NCBI RefSeq assembly: GCF_000631985.1
Contig: NZ_JFYN01000001.1
Location: forward strand, 248,001-312,000
From: Pseudomonas sp. RIT288
GTDB lineage: Bacteria; Pseudomonadota; Gammaproteobacteria; Pseudomonadales; Pseudomonadaceae
Length of the DNA: 64,000 nucleotides
Direction: 5' to 3'
The notes below the pieces were generated by a model that saw only the letters and a list, made by a program, of their open reading frames with translations, had not been told where the DNA came from and ran no database searches. The translations under genes were made by a program, and so were the position numbers. Each line of letters starts with the position of its first letter. The first letter of the stretch is position 1. Below, piece by piece: positions 46,631-54,176 of this stretch.

Positions 46631-47500
46631 TCAGGCCGGGGACATCTCTTGCGCCAACCCCAGGAACGCCGCCGGCAACCGCGCGCCCTTGCGCTCCTTG
46701 AGGCAATACAGGTACTCGGGAATCTGCGGCGCATTCTCGATGGTCAGCACCCGCAATTGCGGATCGTGCGGGACTTCCTGGCGGGCAATGATGCTGATGC
46801 CGATATTGCGCAGCACCGCCTCACGGATCGATTCGCGGCTGCCAATTTCCAGCAGCGGCCCGAAACTGACCCCGGCGCTCTCCAGCAACTCCTCGGTCAA
46901 ACGGCGGGTGGTCGAACCCGACTCGCGCATCAGCAAGGTATGCCCGGCCAGCGCACTCAACGCCACATGTTCCTGCGCCGCCAGCGGATGATTGCGATGC
47001 ACCGCCAGCACCAGTGGATCGCTACCCAATACCCGGCGAATCAACCGCGCATCCTCAAGCAACTGCGACGACGCCGCGACATCGACCCGGTAATCCTCCA
47101 GCGCTTCGAGCACCTGCTGCGAGTTGCCGATTTCCACCGACACTTCCACCTGCGGCAGACGCTCGCGGAAGGTCTTCACCAGATCGAGGATGTAATACGG
47201 CGCGGTGGCAGCGATGCGCAACGTGCCCTGTACCTGACCGCTGTTACGCAGGAAGAACTCGATGTCGGCCTCTTGCTGCAACAGCGCCTTGACCATCGGC
47301 AGCAACCGCGCGCCTTCGTCGCTGACACTCAGGCGCCGACCGCCACGGTAGAACAGCTCCACCGAATACTGGCTTTCCAGATTGCGGATCTGCGTGGTCA
47401 CGGTGGGTTGGCTGAGGCCGAGCTTTTTCGCCGCCAGCGTAATGCTGCCCAGGCGGGCGACCATATAAAACGCTTTCAGCTCGGCACTCAGCACAACCAT
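46631..47500 (-). CDS. LysR family regulator of phosphonate utilisation
   Basis: 289 residues. N-terminal winged HTH (AFYMVARLGSITLAAKKLGL, then SQPTVTTQIRNLE) and a LysR effector domain. The N-terminal sequence and its position next to the AEP transporter fit the aminoethylphosphonate-associated LysR family. It probably activates the phnT2-U2-S2 and oxidase/oxygenase genes in response to an aminophosphonate. It is not divergent from its targets, which is unusual for LysR but common for this family. cadA ends 10 bp downstream on the same strand? No: cadA lies upstream and reads toward it. Confidence 0.85.
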   Translation of the reverse strand: MVVLSAELKAFYMVARLGSITLAAKKLGLSQPTVTTQIRNLESQYSVELFYRGGRRLSVSDEGARLLPMVKALLQQEADIEFFLRNSGQVQGTLRIAATAPYYILDLVKTFRERLPQVEVSVEIGNSQQVLEALEDYRVDVAASSQLLEDARLIRRVLGSDPLVLAVHRNHPLAAQEHVALSALAGHTLLMRESGSTTRRLTEELLESAGVSFGPLLEIGSRESIREAVLRNIGISIIARQEVPHDPQLRVLTIENAPQIPEYLYCLKERKGARLPAAFLGLAQEMSPA

Positions 47501-47510
47501 CCCTCATCGT

Positions 47511-49826
47511 TTATTTACGCAGCAGGCGCAAACCGTTGAACACCACCAGCAGGCTCACGCCCATGTCTGCGAACACCGCCATCCACATGGTGGCGAATCC
47601 GGCGAAGGTTACCGCAAGAAAGATAGCCTTGATCACCAGTGCCAAGGCGATGTTCTGTTTCAGGATGCTCGCGGTGTCGCGCGACAGGCTGATGAATGCC
47701 GGGATCTTGCGCAGATCGTCGTCCATCAGGGCGACATCAGCGGTTTCAATCGCGGTGTCGGTACCAGCCGCCGCCATGGCGAAACCGATTTCGGCGCGGG
47801 CCAGTGCCGGGGCGTCATTGATCCCGTCGCCGACCATGCCCACCCGATGACCCTGTGCATAAAGTGCTTCGATGGCTTGCAGCTTGTCGGTCGGCAGCAA
47901 GTCGCCCTTGGCCTGGTCGATGCCGACCTGCGCCGCGATGGCCTGCGCGGTATGCACGTTGTCACCGGTGAGCATCAGGGTTTTCACGCCCAGTGCATGC
48001 AACTGGCGGATCGCATCGCGGCTGGATTCCTTGACCGTGTCGGCTACGGCGAACAGCGCCAGCGGGCCGGAGCTGTCGAGCAGCAGCACCACGGATTTGC
48101 CTTGTTTCTCCAGCGCAAACAGCTTCTCTTCGAGTTGCGGCGAGCACAAGCCGAGCTCCTCGACCAGACGGTGGTTGCCCAAGTGATAGGTCTGACCGTT
48201 GACCTGGCCCTTCACACCGCGACCGGCCAGCGCTTCGAAGTTATCCACACTCAGCACGGCGAGGTTTTTATCCACAGCCGCATTGGCGATCGCCAGCGAC
48301 ACCGGGTGATCTGAGCGCCCGGCCAGCGCGGCGGCAATCGCCGGAGCGCTGGCGTCGGCGGTCGGATCCAGCGACAGGTAATCGGTCTGCACCGGCTTGC
48401 CGTGGGTGATCGTCCCGGTTTTATCCAGCGCCAGATAGTCGAGCCTGAAACCGCCCTCCAGGTACACGCCGCCCTTGACCAGAATGCCTTTGCGCGCCGC
48501 CGCCGCGAGGCCGCTGACGATGGTCACCGGCGTCGAAATCACCAGCGCGCATGGGCAGGCAACCACCAGCAACACCAGCGCACGGTAGATCCAGTCGAAC
48601 CACACTGCGCCCATGAACAGCGGCGGAATGATCGCCACGGCCAGCGCCAGCACGAACACCACCGGGGTGTAGATTTTCGAGAACTGATCGACGAAGCGCT
48701 GAGTCGGCGCCCGTGCACCTTGAGCCTGCTCGACGGCGTGGATGATCCGTGCCAGCGTCGAGTTGTTCGCCGCCGCAGTCACCGTATATTCCAGCGAGCC
48801 GGCCTGGTTGATGGTGCCGGCGAAGACTTTGTCGCCCACGGTTTTCTCCACCGGCAGGCTTTCACCGGTGATCGGCGCCTGATCGATGGTCGAACTGCCG
48901 CTGACCACTTCGCCGTCCAGCGCGATACGCTCGCCGGGTTTTACCCGCACGCGGGCGCCGAGTTCGACGCTTTTAACCTCTTTTTCGATCCAGTTGCCAT
49001 CGGCTTGCTGCACCGTGGCCTGTTCCGGGGTCATCTGCATCAGACCGCTGATGGCGTTGCGCGCGCGATCCAGCGAGCGCGCTTCGATCAACTCGGCCAC
49101 GGTGAACAGGAACATCACCATCGCCGCTTCCGGCCACTGCCCGATCAGCACCGCACCGGTCACCGCGATGCTCATCAGCGCGTTGATGTTGAGGTTGCGG
49201 TTCTTCAGGGCGATCCAGCCCTTTTTATAGGTGGCCAGGCCGCCGCTGAGGATCGAGATCAGCGCAATGATCGCCACCACCCAGGTCGGCGCGGCGTTGG
49301 TGAAATGGATCACTTCGGCCGCCAGCGCACCGACGCCGGACAGCGCCAGGGGCCACCAGTGTTTTTTCACCGGGGCCGGGGTCGGGGCTTCGACGCCCGC
49401 CTCCAATGGCTCGGCGTGCATGCCCAAGGACGTGATCGCTTCAGTGATCGGCGCGGTGTCCGGCAGATTGTGGGTCACACCGAGCACGCGGTTGATCAGG
49501 TTGAATTCCAGCTGCTGCACGCCGGCCAGTTTGCCGAGTTTGTTCTGGATCAGCGTCTGCTCGGTCGGGCAGTCCATCGCTTCGATGCGGAAACTGCTCA
49601 GTCGGGCGTCAGCGCTGGTTTTCTCGCTCAGTTGCACCAACGCAGGCGCGGCAGCTGTCGACGAGCAGCAAGAATCTTCGTGCGAATGAACCGGCGCAGC
49701 CGCAACGGCTTTCGACCCGCAGCAGGAATCGCCGCCATGTTCGTGCTTAGGCACAGGCTGCAATTTATGGCTGTGGCTATGATCGTGCCCGTCGCCGGGC
49801 TTGTGGGTGTGCTGAGAATCGCTCAT
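47511..49826 (-). CDS. cadA: Zn/Cd/Pb-translocating P1B-type ATPase CadA
   Basis: 771 residues from MSDSQHTHKPGDG; an ATG 45 codons earlier would span the CadR operator and is rejected. The N-terminus is a His/Cys-rich metal-binding tail (GHDHSHSHK, HEHGGDSCCGSK, HSHEDSCCSS), followed by an HMA-like domain whose metal motif has become MDCPTEQ with a single Cys. Then come eight helices with the ion-site CPC (VACPCALVIS), phosphorylation motif DKTGTITHGK, and GDGINDAPALA. It exports divalent soft metals at the inner membrane. cadR is divergent; the operator lies between. Confidence 0.93.
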   Translation of the reverse strand: MSDSQHTHKPGDGHDHSHSHKLQPVPKHEHGGDSCCGSKAVAAAPVHSHEDSCCSSTAAAPALVQLSEKTSADARLSSFRIEAMDCPTEQTLIQNKLGKLAGVQQLEFNLINRVLGVTHNLPDTAPITEAITSLGMHAEPLEAGVEAPTPAPVKKHWWPLALSGVGALAAEVIHFTNAAPTWVVAIIALISILSGGLATYKKGWIALKNRNLNINALMSIAVTGAVLIGQWPEAAMVMFLFTVAELIEARSLDRARNAISGLMQMTPEQATVQQADGNWIEKEVKSVELGARVRVKPGERIALDGEVVSGSSTIDQAPITGESLPVEKTVGDKVFAGTINQAGSLEYTVTAAANNSTLARIIHAVEQAQGARAPTQRFVDQFSKIYTPVVFVLALAVAIIPPLFMGAVWFDWIYRALVLLVVACPCALVISTPVTIVSGLAAAARKGILVKGGVYLEGGFRLDYLALDKTGTITHGKPVQTDYLSLDPTADASAPAIAAALAGRSDHPVSLAIANAAVDKNLAVLSVDNFEALAGRGVKGQVNGQTYHLGNHRLVEELGLCSPQLEEKLFALEKQGKSVVLLLDSSGPLALFAVADTVKESSRDAIRQLHALGVKTLMLTGDNVHTAQAIAAQVGIDQAKGDLLPTDKLQAIEALYAQGHRVGMVGDGINDAPALARAEIGFAMAAAGTDTAIETADVALMDDDLRKIPAFISLSRDTASILKQNIALALVIKAIFLAVTFAGFATMWMAVFADMGVSLLVVFNGLRLLRK

Positions 49827-49857
49827 CGGGTCGCGTCCATGAAGGTGCCTGTTGCCA

Positions 49858-49888
49858 AGTAAAGACCCTGTAGCCACTATAGGGTCAA
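49858..49888 (-). promoter_or_regulatory. cadA promoter with 19-bp spacer
   Basis: On the minus strand TTGACC (-35, 49888-49883) and TTTACT (-10, 49863-49858) are 19 bp apart. This over-long spacer is typical of MerR-family-activated promoters, and the CadR operator occupies it. Confidence 0.8.
49864..49886. promoter_or_regulatory. CadR operator
   Basis: Arms GACCCTGTAG and CTATAGGGTC (one mismatch) around CCA. The reverse complement agrees, from memory, with the P. putida CadR operator (ACCCTATAGTGGCTACAGGG). Confidence 0.9.
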
Positions 49889-49911
49889 GCACCCATTTGG
49901 AGATGGCCGTC

Positions 49912-50361
49912 ATGAAGATCGGCGAACTGGCGAAACTCACCGATTGTGCCGTGGAAACCATCCGCTACTACGAGCGCGAAAACCTGCTGCCGGAACCGGC
50001 GCGCAGCGATGGCAACTACCGCGTCTACACCCAGGCCCATGCCGAACGCCTGACCTTCATCCGCAACTGCCGCACCCTCGACATGACCCTCGAAGAAATC
50101 CGCAGCCTGCTGGCCATGCGTGACAGCCCGCAGGATCAGTGTGAAAGCGTCAATACGCTGATCGACGAGCACATCCAGCATGTGAAAGCGCGGATCGACG
50201 GCTTGCTGGCGTTGCAGACACAACTGCTCGACCTGCGCCAACGTTGTGGCGAAGGGCCGGGGGCGGATCAGTGCGGGATCTTGCAGCGACTGGAGGTGAG
50301 TGGCGGGGTTGTGGCGACGGAGGTTGAGCATTCCCATGTGGGCCGCAGCCACGGCCACTAA
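49912..50361 (+). CDS. cadR: Cadmium-responsive MerR-family regulator CadR
   Basis: 149 residues from MKIGELAKLTDC, with GGAG at 49899-49902, 9 bp upstream; earlier in-frame ATGs are too close to or before the Shine-Dalgarno. MerR HTH at the N-terminus (DCAVETIRYYERENLLPEP), a long dimer helix, and the metal-site cysteines in DQCESVN, RQRCGEG and DQCGIL. The C-terminal HSHVGRSHGH is the His-rich tail characteristic of CadR and absent from PbrR/ZntR. It activates divergent cadA when Cd, Zn or Pb is bound. Confidence 0.93.
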   Translation: MKIGELAKLTDCAVETIRYYERENLLPEPARSDGNYRVYTQAHAERLTFIRNCRTLDMTLEEIRSLLAMRDSPQDQCESVNTLIDEHIQHVKARIDGLLALQTQLLDLRQRCGEGPGADQCGILQRLEVSGGVVATEVEHSHVGRSHGH

Positions 50362-50379
50362 AGACAATACATAACCCCC

Positions 50380-50467
50380 CCCCTGTAGGAGCTGCCGAAG
50401 GCTGCGATCTTTTGATCTTGCTGTTTACAGGATCAAAAGATCGCAGCCTTCGGCAGCTCCTACAGGG
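50380..50467. repeat. REP element, family A (inverted pair)
   Basis: CCTGTAGGAGCTGCCGAAGG and the inverted copy ending AGCTCCTACAGG surround a short spacer; preceded by a run of ten C residues. It fills the cadR/thyA convergent gap. Confidence 0.87.
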
Positions 50468-50514
50468 GCCAATCATTCCCGCCCATCAAGGGGGAACGGT
50501 TATTGCGTTTTGGC

Positions 50515-51486
50515 TTAGACCGCCATCGGCGCGGTCATCGGCGCATGGTGCTCATAACCTTCCAGCGAGAAATCGCTCGGCTCCACCAACTCCAGCCACT
50601 CCGGCTGATACACACCGGTCTTGGCGAACTCCGGCACGCGGTCGGAGATCTTCAGTTTCGGCATGGCGAACGGCTCGCGCTTGAGCTGTTCGTTGAGCAT
50701 GTCCAGGTGGTTTTCGTAGACGTGCGCATCACCGATGAAATAGGTGAACCAGCGTGGCGTGTAGCCGGTCAGACGCCCGATCAGGCTCAACAGCGCGGCG
50801 CCTTCGGTGAGGTTGAACGGCGTGCCCAGACCCAGGTCGTTGGAGCGGATGTACAGGGTCAGGGAGATCTCTTTGGTCTCGACGTTCGGGTGGAACTGGT
50901 ACAGCAGATGGCATGGCGGCAGGGCCATTTCATCGAGCTGGGCGACGTTCCAGCCGTGGAACAGAATACGGCGGCTGCCCGGATCCTTGATGATCGTGTC
51001 GACGCACTGGCGCACCTGATCGATGGCTTTGTACAGCACCACGTAGGCCTGACCGTCTTCTTCGCCCTGGGCAATCTGCTTGTAGCCGTTGCTCAGGGTT
51101 TGTTCGATGGCGGCGGTGTTGCTCAGCGGGATCTGCTTGTATGCCGGCCACTTGCGCCATTGCACACCGTAGATTTCGCCGAGGTCGTCCTCGCCCTGAC
51201 GGAACGGGTTGGCCAGCCACTGCGCATTTTCGTTGGCGTTCTGGTCCCAGACCTTGCAGCCCAGCGCACGGAATTCAGCGGCATTGTTCACGCCACGCAG
51301 AAAACCGCACATCTCGCCGATGGCCGATTTGAAGGCCATCTTGCGGGTGGTGATCGCCGGAAAGCCTTCCTGCAGATCGAAACGCAGCATCGCACCCGGG
51401 AAGCTGATGGTGTTGATGCCGGTGCGGTTGGCCTGTTTGGTGCCGTTCTGAATGACGTGCGAGACCAGTTCGAGATATTGCTTCAT
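50515..51486 (-). CDS. thyA: Thymidylate synthase (long form)
   Basis: 323 residues, about 60 longer than E. coli ThyA (264). It makes dTMP from dUMP and methylene-THF. N-terminal [18 protein letters not shown], the dUMP-phosphate Arg region [11 protein letters not shown], the catalytic Cys in [11 protein letters not shown], and [16 protein letters not shown] are intact. Extra residues lie mainly in the small domain (about 85-155) and near the C-terminus, which still ends TAPMAV. lgt lies 50 bp upstream on the same strand, as in many gammaproteobacteria. Confidence 0.94.
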   Translation of the reverse strand: MKQYLELVSHVIQNGTKQANRTGINTISFPGAMLRFDLQEGFPAITTRKMAFKSAIGEMCGFLRGVNNAAEFRALGCKVWDQNANENAQWLANPFRQGEDDLGEIYGVQWRKWPAYKQIPLSNTAAIEQTLSNGYKQIAQGEEDGQAYVVLYKAIDQVRQCVDTIIKDPGSRRILFHGWNVAQLDEMALPPCHLLYQFHPNVETKEISLTLYIRSNDLGLGTPFNLTEGAALLSLIGRLTGYTPRWFTYFIGDAHVYENHLDMLNEQLKREPFAMPKLKISDRVPEFAKTGVYQPEWLELVEPSDFSLEGYEHHAPMTAPMAV

Positions 51487-51536
51487 GAGTTACCTGTGTC
51501 CTTTGAGCCCCGGCGTCGCGCGCCGGGGTTCGTAGT

Positions 51537-52352
51537 TTAAGCGGTCGGCGCGAGCGGCGCTGCCGGCGCACGACGATAGGCCAGCCAGATCAGGAACAGC
51601 CCGCCGACGATCATCGGTACGCACAGCACCTGGCCCATGGTCAGCCAGTTCCAGGCCAGGTAGCCCAGTTGCGCGTCCGGCACACGGACGAACTCGACGA
51701 TGAAGCGGAAGATGCCGTAGAACAGGGCGAACATGCCCGATACCGCCATGGTCGGACGCGGCTTGCGCGAGAACAGCCACAGGATCAGGAACAGCGCGAC
51801 GCCTTCGAGCGCGAATTGATACAGCTGCGACGGGTGGCGCGGCAGCTGCGCCGGATCGCTGAATGGCGGGAAGATCATCGCCCATGGCACGTCGGTCGGC
51901 TTGCCCCACAGCTCGGCGTTGATGAAGTTGCCGATACGCCCGGCGCCCAGACCGATCGGCACCATCGGCGCAACGAAGTCCATCAGCTGGAAGAAGGTCT
52001 TGCCGTTACGTTTGCCGAACCACAGCGCGGCAAGCATCACCCCGATGAATCCACCGTGGAACGACATGCCGCCCTTCCACACTTCGAAAATCAGCGTCGG
52101 GTTGGCGATGTAGGCGCTCAGGTCATAGAACAGCACGTAACCCAGACGACCACCGACAATCACCCCCATCGACAGCCAGAACACCAGATCGGAGAGCTTC
52201 TCCTTGGTCCAGGTCGGGTCGAAACGGTTGAGCCGGCTCGACGCCAGCAGCCACGCGCCGCCGATGCCGACGAGGTACATCAGACCGTACCAGTGGATTT
52301 TCAGCGGACCGATGGCCAGGGCCACCGGGTCGATCTGCGGGTAAGGCAGCAT
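51537..52352 (-). CDS. lgt: Prolipoprotein diacylglyceryl transferase
   Basis: 271 residues, seven transmembrane helices. It attaches diacylglycerol to the lipobox cysteine of prolipoproteins. The family signature [18 protein letters not shown] is present, as are [12 protein letters not shown] with the essential Tyr/His region and [12 protein letters not shown]. It precedes thyA; the two are a conserved pair. Confidence 0.96.
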   Translation of the reverse strand: MLPYPQIDPVALAIGPLKIHWYGLMYLVGIGGAWLLASSRLNRFDPTWTKEKLSDLVFWLSMGVIVGGRLGYVLFYDLSAYIANPTLIFEVWKGGMSFHGGFIGVMLAALWFGKRNGKTFFQLMDFVAPMVPIGLGAGRIGNFINAELWGKPTDVPWAMIFPPFSDPAQLPRHPSQLYQFALEGVALFLILWLFSRKPRPTMAVSGMFALFYGIFRFIVEFVRVPDAQLGYLAWNWLTMGQVLCVPMIVGGLFLIWLAYRRAPAAPLAPTA

Positions 52353-52444
52353 TGCGACTCCTCGTTAGAGTGAAACCAAAATTCCCGGGCGACGCTGCCA
52401 CCTCAGGATTAAGCCAGGATTGCGGCCCGTTCTGACCCAACGGG

Positions 52445-53227
52445 TCAGAGCAGGAAATTCAGGCCCACGCAGAACAGCAAAGCGGCGAACAGCCGTTTCA
52501 GCAAGCGCGGCGACAATCTGTGTGCCAGGCGCGCGCCGAGACGGGCGAAAACCATGCTGGTCAGGGCAATGCCCAGCAGCGCCGGCAAATACACAAAACC
52601 GAGACTATGCGGCGGCAACAGCGGATCATGCCAGCCCAGAATCATGAAACTTAATGCACTCGCCACAGCAATCGGCAAGCCACAGGCCGACGACGTTGCC
52701 ACCGCCTGCTGCATCGGCACGCTGCGCCAGGTCAGGAACGGCACGGTCAGCGAACCGCCACCGATTCCAAAAATCGCCGAGGCCCAACCGATCACACTGC
52801 CGGCCACGGTCAGACCGAGTTTGCCCGGCACCGTTCGACTGGCCTTGGGTTTGACCTCCAGCGCCAGTTGCACGGCAATGACCAAGGCGAACACGCCGAT
52901 GATCTTCTGCAGGTTCGGCCCGGAAATCGCCTCAGCCGTCAGCGCACCGAACCCGGCGCCGAGCAGAATGCCCACGGTCATCCACATGAAGATCGGCCAG
53001 CGCACCGCACCACGCCGATGGTGTTCACGCACGGCATTGACCGAAGTGAAAATGATGGTCGCCAGCGATGTCCCTACCGCCAGGTGCGTGAGGATCGACT
53101 GATCGAATCCCTGCAAGGTAAAACTGAACACCAGCACCGGGACAATAATGATCCCGCCGCCAACCCCGAACAGCCCGGCCAGCACGCCCGCACAGGCGCC
53201 CAACGCCAGATAGAGCAGAAATTCCAC
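52445..53227 (-). CDS. TauE/SafE-type sulfite/organic-anion exporter family protein
   Basis: 260 residues from a GTG at 53227 (VEFLLYLALGACAG), with GGGAGA 7 bp upstream; an ATG at 53266 is a second possibility. About eight helices arranged as two repeats, each starting with a GxFGVGGGxxxVP-type motif: GLFGVGGGIIIVPVLVF and AIFGIGGGSLTVPFLTW. Members export sulfite, sulfoacetate or similar anions; substrate unknown. It is 92 bp upstream of lgt on the same strand. Confidence 0.88.
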   Translation of the reverse strand: MEFLLYLALGACAGVLAGLFGVGGGIIIVPVLVFSFTLQGFDQSILTHLAVGTSLATIIFTSVNAVREHHRRGAVRWPIFMWMTVGILLGAGFGALTAEAISGPNLQKIIGVFALVIAVQLALEVKPKASRTVPGKLGLTVAGSVIGWASAIFGIGGGSLTVPFLTWRSVPMQQAVATSSACGLPIAVASALSFMILGWHDPLLPPHSLGFVYLPALLGIALTSMVFARLGARLAHRLSPRLLKRLFAALLFCVGLNFLL

Positions 53228-53357
53228 GGCCGTCTCCCAGACGTATCCCCAAAACTGGAGCGGCATGGTAACGGATGCATGCCCTCCGGCTCCACTTACG
53301 ATGGATGCACGGACGCCGACTGCGTAGAGTGAGCAGAAAACACACAAGGATCACCTT

Positions 53358-54104
53358 ATGTGCCTGATCGTTTTCGCCTGGCGCCCGGGCCATGCCCAGC
53401 CGCTGATCGTCGCGGCCAACCGTGACGAGTTCTACGCCCGCCCGAGCCTGCCGCTGGCGCCATGGGCCGACGTGCCGCACGTGCACGCCGGGCGCGATCT
53501 TGAGGCTGGCGGCACGTGGCTGGGGATCGGCGCCAACGGGCGCTTCGCCGCGCTGACCAATATCCGCGATCCGCACCAGCCGCCGGCGCGCAAGTCGCGG
53601 GGGGAGCTGGTGGCGCGGTTTCTCGCGGGTGATGCGTCAATTGATGATTATTTGCGCGATGTGGTCGGTCGGTCGCCGGAATACGCCGGGTTCAATCTGC
53701 TGTTGGGCAATGCCCATGAGCTGTGGCACTTCAATGCGCGGACATCTGAACCGGTGATGCTTGAACCCGGAGTTTACGGCCTCTCGAATGCCGGGCTGGA
53801 TACACCGTGGCCGAAGGTGCTCAAGGCCAAGGCTGCCCTGAGCGCGGTCTTGGATGATCCGCAGCCTGCACGACTGCTGGGATTACTGAGCGATGCGCAG
53901 ACCGCGCCGTTTGCCGAATTGCCGGACACCGGGGTCGGGCTGGCGACCGAATCGCTGCTGTCGAGTGTGTTTATTGCCAGCCAGAGTTATGGGACGCGGG
54001 CGAGTACGGCGCTGATTGTGCAGGCGGATGGTTCGCGGCGGATGGTGGAGCGCAGTTTCGGGCCGTATGGCGGACATTTGGGCGAGGTGGAGATCAGAAT
54101 CTGA
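53358..54104 (+). CDS. NRDE (TANGO2) family protein
   Basis: 248 residues. It begins MCLIVFAWRP with Cys2, which on Met removal gives the N-terminal cysteine expected of an Ntn-hydrolase-like fold, and has the NRDE motif in IVAANRDEFYARPS. GLSNAGLDTPWPKV is a second family block. TANGO2 proteins are implicated in heme handling or metabolite repair; the bacterial role is not established. AAGGATCACCTT lies just upstream. It is followed at once by a REP element. Confidence 0.88.
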   Translation: MCLIVFAWRPGHAQPLIVAANRDEFYARPSLPLAPWADVPHVHAGRDLEAGGTWLGIGANGRFAALTNIRDPHQPPARKSRGELVARFLAGDASIDDYLRDVVGRSPEYAGFNLLLGNAHELWHFNARTSEPVMLEPGVYGLSNAGLDTPWPKVLKAKAALSAVLDDPQPARLLGLLSDAQTAPFAELPDTGVGLATESLLSSVFIASQSYGTRASTALIVQADGSRRMVERSFGPYGGHLGEVEIRI

Positions 54105-54176
54105 AGATCGCAGCCTCCGGCAGCTCCTACAGGGATATACATTCCATGTAGGAGCTGCCGAAGGCTGCGATCTTTC
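54104..54176. repeat. REP element, family A (inverted pair)
   Basis: Runs from the NRDE gene stop to the ptsP stop, so both convergent coding regions end within a base or two of the repeat. Confidence 0.87.
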
